Source of the DNA: JBBDMU01 sp040878115
GTDB taxonomy: Bacteria > Bacteroidota > Rhodothermia > Balneolales > Natronogracilivirgulaceae
DNA: 55,221 nt
Reading direction: 5' to 3'
NCBI GenBank assembly: GCA_040878115.1
Contig: JBBDMV010000152.1
Location: 1 to 55,221, forward strand
A program made the position numbers and the translations under genes. Positions 44,824 to 53,988 of this stretch are shown piece after piece. The notes under the pieces were generated by a model that saw only the letters and a program-made list of their open reading frames with translations, was not told where the DNA came from and did no database searches. How positions within the stretch are numbered: position 1 is the stretch's first letter; each line of letters begins with the position of its first letter.

Positions 44824-45906
44824 ATGACAAAGAAAAACTCCAGGAACCCGGAGGGTAAAACCAGGGACCACAAAAGAGCAAAAGAAAACGAAGCTAAATC
44901 CTGGGCCCGTGAATGGCTGGATGCTATCATATTTGCAGGTATTGCCGCTTTGATCATTCGGGCTTTGTTTCTGGAAGCCTATCGCATTCCTACACCATCT
45001 ATGGAGCAAACTTTGCTCACCGGAGATTTTCTCCTCGTATCAAAGTTGCATTATGGGGCACGGTCTCCAATGAGCCTGGGAATTCCGTTTACCGGACTTC
45101 ACATAAAAGGTTTGGAGTTGCCGTGGTTTCGTCTCCCAGGTTTTATGGATATAGAAAGAGATGATATTGTAGTATTTAATTATCCGATAGATGATGGAGT
45201 TGTTTCTCAAAAAACCAACTACATCAAAAGGGCCGTGGCTGTGCCTGGTGATACGCTTTCAATACAAAACAACAACTTATTTGTGAATAGCAAGCCATCG
45301 GAACCTTTTCCAACGATTGAGCAAAACTACCTGGTTGAAGCCCGGGAACGGCTTCGTTTAAGTCCTACCAAAGTTCGGTCTGCCGGAGCTAATATCCTTC
45401 AATCCAGGTCTGAACATTATATTATGAATATGACGACAGGTGTTGCTGAAGAAATTAATGAATGGCAGGAAGTTGTCGACGTTGATCCTTATGTATTACC
45501 TGAAACTGAAAACGTGTATGCCCGTCAGCCGTTTGTCTTTTCTGCCGGCTTCACCGGAAACCATCATCATTTGGACCCGATTGTAATTCCTTTTGAAGGG
45601 CAAACCGTGACTCTGACAGAGAATAACTGGCATCTCTACAGGGATATATTAGTTCGATACGAGGATAATGAAGTTCAACAAGAGGGTGATTCCTTTATTA
45701 TCAATGGTGTTGAAACAAATGAATATACCATTAAACAGGATTATTACTTTATGATGGGCGATAGCCGTGATAACAGTGAAGATAGCCGTTTTTGGGGATT
45801 TGTACCTGAAGATCACGTTGTAGGGCGAGCCTTCATGATTTACTTCTCCTGGGATAGTGAGAGGTTTTTACCCAGATTCAGCAGACTTTTTAATCTTATA
45901 AATTGA
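44824..45906 (+). CDS. lepB: Signal peptidase I
   Basis: Inner-membrane serine protease that removes signal peptides. One membrane anchor (about 31-50; WLDAIIFAGIAALIIRALF) precedes the nucleophile Ser59 in PTPSMEQTLLTGD and the general-base Lys135 in YIKRAVAVPGD; GDSRDNSEDSRFWGFVP is the box near the end. At 360 residues it is longer than average because of an insert between boxes, as is common in this bacterial group. A good hairpin terminator follows. Confidence 0.95.
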   Translation: MTKKNSRNPEGKTRDHKRAKENEAKSWAREWLDAIIFAGIAALIIRALFLEAYRIPTPSMEQTLLTGDFLLVSKLHYGARSPMSLGIPFTGLHIKGLELPWFRLPGFMDIERDDIVVFNYPIDDGVVSQKTNYIKRAVAVPGDTLSIQNNNLFVNSKPSEPFPTIEQNYLVEARERLRLSPTKVRSAGANILQSRSEHYIMNMTTGVAEEINEWQEVVDVDPYVLPETENVYARQPFVFSAGFTGNHHHLDPIVIPFEGQTVTLTENNWHLYRDILVRYEDNEVQQEGDSFIINGVETNEYTIKQDYYFMMGDSRDNSEDSRFWGFVPEDHVVGRAFMIYFSWDSERFLPRFSRLFNLIN

Positions 45907-45921
45907 TTGTTTAGCCCGCAC

Positions 45922-45950
45922 AAAAGAATACAAGATACTTGTACTCTTTT
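45922..45950. terminator. Bidirectional terminator hairpin
   Basis: AAAAGAATACAAG and CTTGTACTCTTTT form a 13-bp stem with one mismatch and a 3-nt loop. A T-run lies in the 3' arm on either strand, between convergent lepB and the outer-membrane protein gene. Confidence 0.7.
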
Positions 45951-45979
45951 ATGGCAGGCGATGACACATATATTTTAGC

Positions 45980-46597
45980 TTAGTGAAAATACCAGGTTAA
46001 GCCTCCTGTAAACATGTTTCCCCTGGTTTGAAGATCACCTAATTCAAGACCGTCATCCAGGAATACACGTCGGTAATCACCATGAAGGGCCATGTTGTTG
46101 GAAAGGGGTATTTCCAAACCGCCTCCAAGATGGAATCCAAAATCTGTAGACTGATCATCACCACCATCTACCAAATCATCAAAATCTGCAAATTGAAAAT
46201 ATGCCCCTACACCAGCTATTCCATAAGGAACGAAATAAGGGGAAACTGGAGCATGAACTAAACCGGAAACGGTAACCGGGATTATCCCAACATCATTTTC
46301 TTCAGTAGTGACCTCGCCGTCATCTATATCTATTTCAAAACGCTGCCGTCCTATATAATCAGCCGAAGCTTCGATACCAAATACAGGATGAAGGCGAAAT
46401 CGGGTGTGTATACCCGCTTGCCACGCGCCGTTCTCGGCGTCATCACTTAAGAAGTACCCGCCTCTTAGACCAATCCCCATGCCATTAGGAATGTTCGCTT
46501 TATATTCGTGTCCACCAGTAGTTCTTTTTTGAGCTTCCGCGTCTGAATAGGATAAAAACGCCAGAAATAATACGCTCGAAATAAGTAAACGTCTCAT
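45980..46597 (-). CDS. Outer-membrane beta-barrel protein
   Basis: 205 residues with a signal peptide (RRLLISSVLFLAFLSYSDAEAQ). The mature part is a small barrel of about eight strands with alternating aromatics (GIGLRGGYFL, GIHTRFRL, YGIAGVGAYFQF, FGFHLGGGLEI, MFTGGLTWYFH) ending in a C-terminal aromatic. It resembles OmpA-like or porin-family-like barrels of unknown role. Confidence 0.82.
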   Translation of the reverse strand: MRRLLISSVLFLAFLSYSDAEAQKRTTGGHEYKANIPNGMGIGLRGGYFLSDDAENGAWQAGIHTRFRLHPVFGIEASADYIGRQRFEIDIDDGEVTTEENDVGIIPVTVSGLVHAPVSPYFVPYGIAGVGAYFQFADFDDLVDGGDDQSTDFGFHLGGGLEIPLSNNMALHGDYRRVFLDDGLELGDLQTRGNMFTGGLTWYFH

Positions 46598-46856
46598 GAT
46601 TTCTTGATTTAGAAAAGTTAATAATTATGTATCTCTCTTGTTTTAGGTCTAACGTTTATTGAACTTGCATGTTGCTAAAAGTGAAGGGTAGGGAGCGGTG
46701 AAACAACGTATTATCCAGGGATTCCCAGGAATACCCAGTTGCCCGATGTGCAAAAAACAGAGTCGTTTATCACCCTGTAAAATGTCTGCAAGTAGAAACA
46801 TTAGATTATTTATAGGGATCAAAATCTGAGGATTATGGTAGGCTAATCGGAAATCA

Positions 46857-47939
46857 TCAAGGTTTTGCCATAGTTTTACCCTTTGGTTGATCTTCCCGGA
46901 TAGCTAGTTGACCACAGCCTGCATCTATATCATCCCCACGGCTACGACGAACAGTGGCCGTGATATCTTTATCTCTTAATGTGCGGAGAAAGGTATTTAG
47001 CCGGTTTTCGCGGGCACGCTGCAGGGAAACACCGGCTACATTGTTATACATAATGACGTTTATTTTAGAAGGGACCCATTTCACAATGCCGGCAAGTCTG
47101 CGCGCATCATCGATGGAGTCGTTGAATTCATCAAATAAAAGGTATTCATAAGTTACGTGATGGCCCGTCTTGTTGTGATAATGAATCAAGGCTTCGCGCA
47201 GTGCTTTTAAATTCATGGAGGCGTTAATAGGCATAATTTTGTCACGCTTCTCATCGGTAGCGGCATGGAGGGAGATGGCGAGGTTGAAAGGTAGCTTTTG
47301 GTCTCCCATTTGCTTGATACGTTTCGTCAGCCCTACTGTGGATATAGTGATGCGCCGTGGGGAGAGGCCCAAACTAAGGGGGTCGGTTATTATCTTCGCC
47401 GAGTTGATAACGGCATCATAATTGTGAAGGGGTTCACCCATACCCATATAAACTACATTATTAATTTTTTTGCCGTACTTTTCAAGAGAAACTTCATTGA
47501 TGAATTGAAGCTGGTCTACGATTTCACCGGATATCAAACTTCGGAAATATCCCATTTTCCCGGTGGCACAAAACGCGCACCCAAAAACACAGCCTACCTG
47601 AGAAGATATGCAGACGGTCAATCGGTTTGCCACGCCATCATCATAAAACTCAGGAATCAATACGGCTTCAATTAAGTGATTATCGTGAAGCCTGAAAAGG
47701 AATTTGATGGTCCCGTCGCGGGAATCTTGCCTGCCGGCAGGCTCAATATTGGTTATGTGGATTTTTTTGTCCAGCTCATTACGCAAGTCCTTTGGAAGGT
47801 TAGTCATGTCAGAAGCGGAGCGAGCTTGTTTTTGGAAGAGCCACTGGAAGATCTGATCGGACCGGTAACGTTTTAACCCGAGCTGTTCGCAAAGTTCTTC
47901 GATCTCAAATTTGGTGAGGCTTTTAACGTCCATTTTCAT
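46857..47939 (-). CDS. rlmN: Dual-specificity RNA methyltransferase RlmN
   Basis: Radical SAM methylation of C2 of A2503 in 23S rRNA and of A37 in some tRNAs. The cluster motif is CVFGCAFC (C-x3-C-x2-C) in SSQVGCVFGCAFCATGKMGY, followed by MGMGEPLHNYD and ISTVGLTKRI; a catalytic Cys is in RRSRGDDIDAGCGQL. I chose the ATG at 47939 (MKMDVKSLTKFEIEELC, 360 residues); the reading frame upstream does not match the family. Confidence 0.96.
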   Translation of the reverse strand: MKMDVKSLTKFEIEELCEQLGLKRYRSDQIFQWLFQKQARSASDMTNLPKDLRNELDKKIHITNIEPAGRQDSRDGTIKFLFRLHDNHLIEAVLIPEFYDDGVANRLTVCISSQVGCVFGCAFCATGKMGYFRSLISGEIVDQLQFINEVSLEKYGKKINNVVYMGMGEPLHNYDAVINSAKIITDPLSLGLSPRRITISTVGLTKRIKQMGDQKLPFNLAISLHAATDEKRDKIMPINASMNLKALREALIHYHNKTGHHVTYEYLLFDEFNDSIDDARRLAGIVKWVPSKINVIMYNNVAGVSLQRARENRLNTFLRTLRDKDITATVRRSRGDDIDAGCGQLAIREDQPKGKTMAKP

Positions 47940-48458
47940 AATTGACCTTGTGCTTGATGTAGGTATTGGAATGAAGAAACTATGTCGTTTTAAACTATAT
48001 GGAACGACAGCTAAGCTTTTAGGGGGAGGCTGTAATGAAACAACCGGCAAATTAATTTAACCTTCGGGCTGCTGAACTATTGCCTTTACTTTAACATAAT
48101 CCAAAGCAAAGCGAAGTTCTTGTAGAGACTTCAGTAAGTCAATATCGAATATTGAAAGCATCTCTAACCCAGAATGGCCAAATTATGTAACAGGATCTTT
48201 GCATGAAAAATAAAAAGATTGCAAATCCCTCATTGGTTATCAAGTCATCCTGTCGTAAAAACAAAAAAGATTCTTTGTTTTTATTTTCCAGTATATGCCC
48301 TGATCTGCATGTTTCCGAAAGATAATTTGATTTACACATATATTGCATATATATAAGGTAACTTAAATTAAAACAGTATATTAGGTGATTTTAACCTCTA
48401 TTTTCCTCTTTCGGGACGCATATCCTTAATTTTTTTCAGCTTAAAACCATGCTTTTGC

Positions 48459-48489
48459 TTGACATCTTCGAATTAATTAGAGTACTTTG
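48459..48489 (+). promoter_or_regulatory. Candidate promoter of the mraZ/dcw cluster
   Basis: TTGACA at 48459-48464 and TACTTTG at 48483-48489, which can be read as a -33 TTG / -7 TAnTTTG pair with about 21 nt between. The first MraZ-box repeat begins on the very next base, so bound MraZ would sit at the start site. Confidence 0.5.
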
Positions 48490-48514
48490 TGGGTTAATGT
48501 GGGGGGAAGTGGGG
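48490..48514 (+). promoter_or_regulatory. MraZ operator (TGGGN repeats)
   Basis: TGGGT at 48490, TGGGG at 48500 and TGGGG at 48510: three direct repeats with exact 10-bp spacing, as described for MraZ binding in other bacteria. It ends 35 bp before the mraZ start and supports autoregulation of the division cluster. Confidence 0.8.
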
Positions 48515-48549
48515 AATTTTCCCTTAGCTGATAATCCGGAAATAACCAG

Positions 48550-49017
48550 GTGCCTATTTTGGCAAGCTTCAAAGGCGAATACGAACATTCAATTGATAGC
48601 AAAGGTCGCGTGAGCTTCCCGCATAAGCTGCGTCGCTACCTCAGCCCCGAGATTGGCGGTCGTTTTACTATTTTACGGGGCCTTGAGAACTGTCTTTTGC
48701 TGTATCCCGAAGACCAATGGCTTAAAGTTGAAGAGAAGCTAAGTAAGATTAATTCTTTTAATAAAGAAAAAAGAATTGTCATGCGTAATTTTTTGCGTAC
48801 TGCGGAAGATCTGGTACTGGATAGCCAAAACAGGATACCCCTGCCTGCTAAGCTGAAAAAATGGGCTGAGATTAGTTCCAAGGCTATTTTTATCGGAATG
48901 GGAGAACGCATTGAATTATGGTCGCCTGACATGCTGGCCCGTGAAGATGAATCGGTCGGGGATGATATTTATCATGAGCTATTCGAAAAAGTAATGGGGG
49001 ATTTTCAGGATGACTAA
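48550..49017 (+). CDS. mraZ: Transcriptional regulator MraZ
   Basis: 155-residue AbrB-fold DNA-binding protein, the first gene of the dcw cluster. Two SpoVT/AbrB-like halves are visible: GEYEHSIDSKGRVSFPHKLRR and EDLVLDSQNRIPLPAKLKKWAEI. The start is GTG at 48550. It overlaps rsmH by 8 bp. Confidence 0.95.
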   Translation: MPILASFKGEYEHSIDSKGRVSFPHKLRRYLSPEIGGRFTILRGLENCLLLYPEDQWLKVEEKLSKINSFNKEKRIVMRNFLRTAEDLVLDSQNRIPLPAKLKKWAEISSKAIFIGMGERIELWSPDMLAREDESVGDDIYHELFEKVMGDFQDD

Positions 49018-49933
49018 ATCTTTATATCACGATCCCGTACTCCTTGCGGAATCTGTTTCCTGTCTGATTGTAGATCCGGAAGGCATTTATATAGACGGCA
49101 CCGTAGGTGGTGGAGGTCATGCTGAGTTGATCCTGTCCAAACTTGGTCCTAAAGGTAGGGTATATGGAATTGATCAGGATGATGATGCATTAAAGGCTGT
49201 TTCTGAAAGGTTTAAAAACGAACCGCGTTTTCAAGCCATTAAAGGTAATTTTGGTTATATGGATGCCATTTTGCCGGCTTCCATTTTAGGAAATATCGAA
49301 GGGATCCTGCTTGATTTAGGTGTCTCCAGTCATCAGATCAACGAGCCTGCCCGTGGTTTTAGCTTTCAGCAGGAGGGGCCTCTTGACATGCGCATGGGCA
49401 ATATGCAGGGGTTAACGGCCCAAAAGGTTGTAAACGAATACGAATATATTGATCTGAGAAATGTATTCTACCGCTATGGTGAGGAAAGAAACAGTCCGCA
49501 AATCACAAAAGCTATAATAGAGCGCAGACCATTCGAAACAACACTTGATCTTAAAGCGGCTATAGCATCAGTGACACCGGATAGGTTTTTAATCAAAACT
49601 ATGGCACGTATTTTTCAAGCCTTACGAATTGAGGTAAATCGTGAGCTTGAAGTTCTCAAGCGGGTTCTGGAAATAGGGACGGAGGTTTTGAAGGTTGGTG
49701 GACGTTTTGTCATTATTTCTTACCACTCGCTGGAAGACCGTATCGTGAAGACATTTTTTAAGACCGGTAATCACGAGGGTAAGTTGGTAAAGGATTTCTA
49801 CGGTAATGATATTAAGCCGCTTCGACCAATAACCAATAAAATCATTACACCTGGTGATGATGAGAAAAAGCGCAATACAAGGGCACGTAGCGCAAGGCTC
49901 AGAGCTGCTGAAAAATTGGAGGTCGAAATATGA
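49010..49933 (+). CDS. rsmH: 16S rRNA (cytosine1402-N4)-methyltransferase RsmH
   Basis: Also known as MraW. SAM motif GTVGGGGHAELILSKL, then DLGVSSHQINEPARGFSFQQEGPLDMRM, RIEVNRELEVL and SYHSLEDRIVKTFF; the full-length 307 residues match the family. It overlaps mraZ by 8 bp and the FtsL-like gene by 4 bp, so translation is probably coupled. Confidence 0.96.
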   Translation: MTKSLYHDPVLLAESVSCLIVDPEGIYIDGTVGGGGHAELILSKLGPKGRVYGIDQDDDALKAVSERFKNEPRFQAIKGNFGYMDAILPASILGNIEGILLDLGVSSHQINEPARGFSFQQEGPLDMRMGNMQGLTAQKVVNEYEYIDLRNVFYRYGEERNSPQITKAIIERRPFETTLDLKAAIASVTPDRFLIKTMARIFQALRIEVNRELEVLKRVLEIGTEVLKVGGRFVIISYHSLEDRIVKTFFKTGNHEGKLVKDFYGNDIKPLRPITNKIITPGDDEKKRNTRARSARLRAAEKLEVEI

Positions 49934-50349
49934 TTGCCCGATCAAAAGATTATATAAAATCAAAAAAAGCAAACCAGCAACGCGTTGACCAGCCTTACTA
50001 CGGCTTGAAAAGCTATAAGGTTAATACAGGCAAATCTTCCTATGCGGTAAAAAAGAAATCCCCGTCGGCAATTAAAGTACCGAAAGTTGCACCCTGGAAA
50101 ATGATTTTGGCCACAATGACGATTAGTATCGTGGGTTTCTTTTATATAACTCATGTATTTGCTACCCAGAAAATCCTTAAAGAAGTTACTGAGTTGCGAC
50201 GAGCCCATGAGACGGCCAAGCGAAGTCATGCAGAGCATTCTTTAACGTACGACAGGAAAACGGGCCCGGCACAGATCTATAGTAAAGCAAGAACTCAGGG
50301 ATTTATTCATGGCGGAGCAGCCGATCCCATAATCCGAATTGAAAGGTAA
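49930..50349 (+). CDS. ftsL: FtsL-like cell division protein
   Basis: 139 residues with the FtsL layout: a basic cytoplasmic N-terminus (about 1-56, Lys-rich), a single membrane helix (about 57-77; KMILATMTISIVGFFYITHVF) and a short periplasmic coiled-coil stretch (KILKEVTELRRAHETAKR). FtsL sequences are poorly conserved; the call rests on topology plus its place between rsmH and ftsI. It ends 1 bp before ftsI. Confidence 0.8.
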   Translation: MIARSKDYIKSKKANQQRVDQPYYGLKSYKVNTGKSSYAVKKKSPSAIKVPKVAPWKMILATMTISIVGFFYITHVFATQKILKEVTELRRAHETAKRSHAEHSLTYDRKTGPAQIYSKARTQGFIHGGAADPIIRIER

Positions 50350-50350
50350 T

Positions 50351-52513
50351 ATGAGCGAACACGCATCCCTTATAGGCAGAATGTTCCTGGTTTTCGGGCT
50401 GGCAATGCTGTTGCCGTGTGCCATTGTGCTTCAGATCATACGCATTCAGTTTTTCGAAGGCGAGAACTTGCGGGAGCTTTGGAGCAAACAGGCTGTGGAT
50501 TTCATTTCCATCCCCGCCCAACGGGGAGATATATTGGATGCCAAAGGTCGACTGCTGGTTACCAATTTTGTAAATCATAGGGTTTCTTTTGACCCTCATG
50601 TTCAGAACATCACTCAGGAGCAGATTAATACGCTGCTGCAGGCATTGGGCAAAGTTACTGGTCGGGGAACAGCTTATTACAGGCAAAAATTAAATGCAGC
50701 ACCGAAGAATTCACGATATGTTGTTTTAGAGCATTCACTGAACAATAGCGGATATGAAGAAATCCAAGCTTTAGGCATCCGCGGCGTGATTCTCGAGGAA
50801 AGTTACAAGCGGAAATATAATTACGATTCTCTGGCCGGACATACTTTAGGGTTTGTGAACAGTGAACTTGAAGGTATGATTGGAATGGAGGCTTCATATA
50901 ATAATCTGTTAAAAGGAAGCGAAGGTATTCAACAAGTCAGAAGGGACCGTTCGAACCGAATCCGGGCCATAGTTGGCTCTCCACGTAAAAATCCAAGGCA
51001 AGGCCACACCTTGCAAACCACCATTGATGCTCAAATACAGGCTATTGTTGAAGAAGAGCTGAAAAGAGGAATAGAGAAAACGCGTTCGAATTATGGTACA
51101 GCTATTGTAATGGACCCAAGAACCGGCGCTGTAAAAGCTATGGCTAATTATCCAACCTACAACCCGAATTACCCAGCCAGTGTAGATGGAGAGAATCGCA
51201 GGAATTACGCAATATCTGATATGATCGAGCCGGGGTCTACCTTCAAGTTGATTACCAGTGTTGCGGCGGTTGAGCAGGATGTTATCAAGGATGATGAAAT
51301 TTTTAAGACACCGACTTCAGGTCAGCTGCAAATACATGGACAGTGGATGCGCGATCATAATCCACTGGGTAATATGACCTATGATGAGACGATAATCAAG
51401 TCATCCAATATTGCCACTTCCGAAATTGCAATGAGGCTGGACCCAGAGGTTCTTTATCAATATGCACGTAATCTTGGTTTTGGATCTTCAACAAATGTAG
51501 GGCTTCCAAACGAAGAAACAGGTAGGTTAAAGCGCCCTTACAGCTGGTCTCCGGTTAGTCTTCCTTGGATATCAATAGGTTATGAAGTGCAGGTTACACC
51601 TCTTCAGATGATTCAGGCATATGCTGCCTTTGCCAACAATGGGGTTATGATGCAGCCATACGTTTTGCAAAAAGTTATTGATGAGTTTGGAAGCACAGAA
51701 AGGGAACATAGGCCGAAAGCTGTACGCCGTGTAATTAAACCTGAAACTATTAACAAGCTGATGCCCATTTTTGAAGCCGTTGTTTCTGATTCCGGTACGG
51801 CCAGTGATGCTCAGGTTCAGGGCCTGTCCATTGCCGGTAAAACGGGAACTGCTCAAAAGTACATCGACGGGCAGTATCGTTCTCAATACCGGTCTTCATT
51901 CGTTGGTTTTTATCCGACTAATAATCCCAGTTATGTTTGCCTCATCATATTAGATGAGCCAAAAACCAGTTATTATGGCGGTGTAACTGCGGGTCCGATA
52001 TTCCGTGAGATAACCAAAAGGATCATAGGTTTGGATGGTGAACTGCAGTTGGAATTAACATCTCCTGAGCCATTTGAGGAGAACCTGTTGGCCAGCGTCC
52101 CAAGTTTGAAGGGCCTGGACCTGGATGAAGCCGTTAAACTTTTAAAATCTGCCGGATTATCTTATACAACGGAAGGTAGCGGCCCCTTTGTTTCTGACCA
52201 GATTCCGGCGGCAGGTGAAAAGTTGGAAAAAAGGAGTGGAGTACACTTGGATTTGTTGGAAAACAATTCCTGGGGAGAAAAATTAATTTCAGAGAATCAT
52301 AACACAATTCCGGACGTACAGGGGCTTAGTATGCGCAAGGCTTTACACCTACTCAATCAGGCGGGGTATGACATTGAAATGATAGGGTCAGGCACCGTAG
52401 ACAAACAATTTCCTAAAGCAGGAGCCCAATATGTGAGAGGAAGAACCGTAACTATCAGGGGGAAAACCCGCCCCATGCCATCACTTATTTCTCAAACATT
52501 ACCCCAAAATTGA
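50351..52513 (+). CDS. ftsI: Penicillin-binding protein FtsI with C-terminal PASTA domains
   Basis: Septal transpeptidase of 720 residues from the ATG at 50351. An N-terminal membrane helix (about 12-32) precedes a PBP dimerisation region, then the transpeptidase with Ser296 in GSTFK (SXXK), Ser351-Asn353 (SXN) and Lys497-Thr-Gly (KTG). The C-terminus carries two PASTA-like repeats (about 580-640 and 650-710; VPSLKGLDLDEAVKLL and IPDVQGLSMRKALHLL). It overlaps murE by 4 bp. Confidence 0.96.
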   Translation: MSEHASLIGRMFLVFGLAMLLPCAIVLQIIRIQFFEGENLRELWSKQAVDFISIPAQRGDILDAKGRLLVTNFVNHRVSFDPHVQNITQEQINTLLQALGKVTGRGTAYYRQKLNAAPKNSRYVVLEHSLNNSGYEEIQALGIRGVILEESYKRKYNYDSLAGHTLGFVNSELEGMIGMEASYNNLLKGSEGIQQVRRDRSNRIRAIVGSPRKNPRQGHTLQTTIDAQIQAIVEEELKRGIEKTRSNYGTAIVMDPRTGAVKAMANYPTYNPNYPASVDGENRRNYAISDMIEPGSTFKLITSVAAVEQDVIKDDEIFKTPTSGQLQIHGQWMRDHNPLGNMTYDETIIKSSNIATSEIAMRLDPEVLYQYARNLGFGSSTNVGLPNEETGRLKRPYSWSPVSLPWISIGYEVQVTPLQMIQAYAAFANNGVMMQPYVLQKVIDEFGSTEREHRPKAVRRVIKPETINKLMPIFEAVVSDSGTASDAQVQGLSIAGKTGTAQKYIDGQYRSQYRSSFVGFYPTNNPSYVCLIILDEPKTSYYGGVTAGPIFREITKRIIGLDGELQLELTSPEPFEENLLASVPSLKGLDLDEAVKLLKSAGLSYTTEGSGPFVSDQIPAAGEKLEKRSGVHLDLLENNSWGEKLISENHNTIPDVQGLSMRKALHLLNQAGYDIEMIGSGTVDKQFPKAGAQYVRGRTVTIRGKTRPMPSLISQTLPQN

Positions 52514-53988
52514 ATTTTAATAAGCTCATATCACTCTGTCATCCCGTGGCCGTTCAGGGCAAGGCTTCTGAACCCATTGGGAATCTTGTGCTTGATTCCA
52601 CGAAAGTCGAGCCAGGTGATGTCTTCATAGCTATCAAAGGTTATAAATCCGATGGACATCGTTTTATTTCACAGGTTGCCGAAAAAGGTGCATCGGCAGT
52701 TATAGTAGAAAATTTCGATCTTGCAACCGACATTCCCCAAATCAAAGTAGATAACACGCGTGAATTGCTTGGAAAGTTGGCACAGGAATTCGAAGAAAAT
52801 CCAGCCCTAAACCTAAAAATCGCAGGCATCACCGGAACTAATGGAAAGACCACGGTTGCGACGCTCATATATCAAGTTCTCCGCCATTGCAATAAACGTG
52901 CTGCTTTGCTCGGCACCGTGGCCACTATTATCAACGACAAAAAGCGCACAAGCCGACTTACGACTCCAGATGCTGTTGAGCTTGCGAGGATATTTCGTGA
53001 TGTAGCCGAAGATGATTGTAGCTTTGCTATCATGGAAGTCTCTTCTCATGCTTTGGACCAGCAACGTACATCGGGTTTTGATTTTACCATTGCCGGTTTT
53101 ACAAATCTGAGTCATGATCACCTGGATTATCATCAAACAACAGATGCTTATGCAACAGCAAAAAAGTTGTTGTTTGATAAGTTGCCTAAAAATTCCACAG
53201 CCCTTGTAAATACGGATGACCCTCACGGTGAATTTATGGTCAGTAATTGCCAGGCTAAAATCAGGCGCTTTGGGTTTTACAACAAACAAGGCGATAAAAT
53301 ACTTCAGAATAGTTCCAATGGGCTTGTTATCGAAGTCGATGGAGTTCAAGTTCAGAGTCATCTGATTGGCGAATTTAATGCTTATAACCTGGCTTTGGCT
53401 TATTATGCCTGCCGGGCTTTTGGGTGCTCGAAAGGAGAAACCGTATCGGCCTTAGCCAAAGCTCCGGGCGCACCCGGCAGAATGGAGCAAATTTTATTTG
53501 AATCACTCGTTCCGATGCCTGTTATTTTGGTCGATTATGCCCACACCCCCGATGCGCTGAAAAATGTACTTAAGACGCTTCGGGAAGTTAAAAAAGTTTA
53601 TGAAACAGTGCATGTACTGTTCGGGGCCGGCGGTGATCGCGATGTTACCAAACGAGCCGTAATGGCAAAATATGCTGAAGAGCTAGCGGATTTTATAACG
53701 GTAACGTCGGATAACCCCCGCAGCGAAGAACCTCAATCCATTATTGATGATGTTTTTGAAGGATTCTCACAAACCCAAAATGTGATCCGTGAAGCCGACC
53801 GTAAGGAAGCCATTATGAAAACAATTGCCCGGGCTGATTCAAAAAGCATCATTTTGATTGCAGGTAAAGGTCACGAGACCCATCAGGAAGTGGGGGGTAT
53901 TTATCATCATTTCGATGATAAGGCTATTGCACTTAAGACACTTCAGGACCTTGAAAAAAGATTTGAGAAAGCCGGGAGGGTACACTAA
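52510..53988 (+). CDS. murE: UDP-MurNAc-tripeptide synthetase MurE (meso-DAP)
   Basis: Adds the third residue to the peptidoglycan stem. It has ATP-binding GITGTNGKTTVA, the central ligase fold, and the specificity motif DNPR (SDNPRSEEPQSI), which marks meso-diaminopimelate rather than lysine. 492 residues. The start is TTG at 52510, overlapping the ftsI stop by 4 bp; no better start exists. Confidence 0.96.
   Translation: MNFNKLISLCHPVAVQGKASEPIGNLVLDSTKVEPGDVFIAIKGYKSDGHRFISQVAEKGASAVIVENFDLATDIPQIKVDNTRELLGKLAQEFEENPALNLKIAGITGTNGKTTVATLIYQVLRHCNKRAALLGTVATIINDKKRTSRLTTPDAVELARIFRDVAEDDCSFAIMEVSSHALDQQRTSGFDFTIAGFTNLSHDHLDYHQTTDAYATAKKLLFDKLPKNSTALVNTDDPHGEFMVSNCQAKIRRFGFYNKQGDKILQNSSNGLVIEVDGVQVQSHLIGEFNAYNLALAYYACRAFGCSKGETVSALAKAPGAPGRMEQILFESLVPMPVILVDYAHTPDALKNVLKTLREVKKVYETVHVLFGAGGDRDVTKRAVMAKYAEELADFITVTSDNPRSEEPQSIIDDVFEGFSQTQNVIREADRKEAIMKTIARADSKSIILIAGKGHETHQEVGGIYHHFDDKAIALKTLQDLEKRFEKAGRVH

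Larger units (their letters stand above)
47940..48549. other. Intergenic region upstream of mraZ
   Basis: About 600 bp between divergent rlmN and mraZ. A 7-bp palindrome TCAATAT-CGA-ATATTGA lies at 48139-48155. The mraZ promoter and operator are at the right end. A 69-codon minus-strand frame (48139-48348) has no protein-like features. Confidence 0.45.

Noticed and set aside
48139..48348. 69-codon minus-strand reading frame upstream of mraZ
   Set aside because: No signal peptide, domain or conserved pattern; likely random in AT-rich intergenic DNA.
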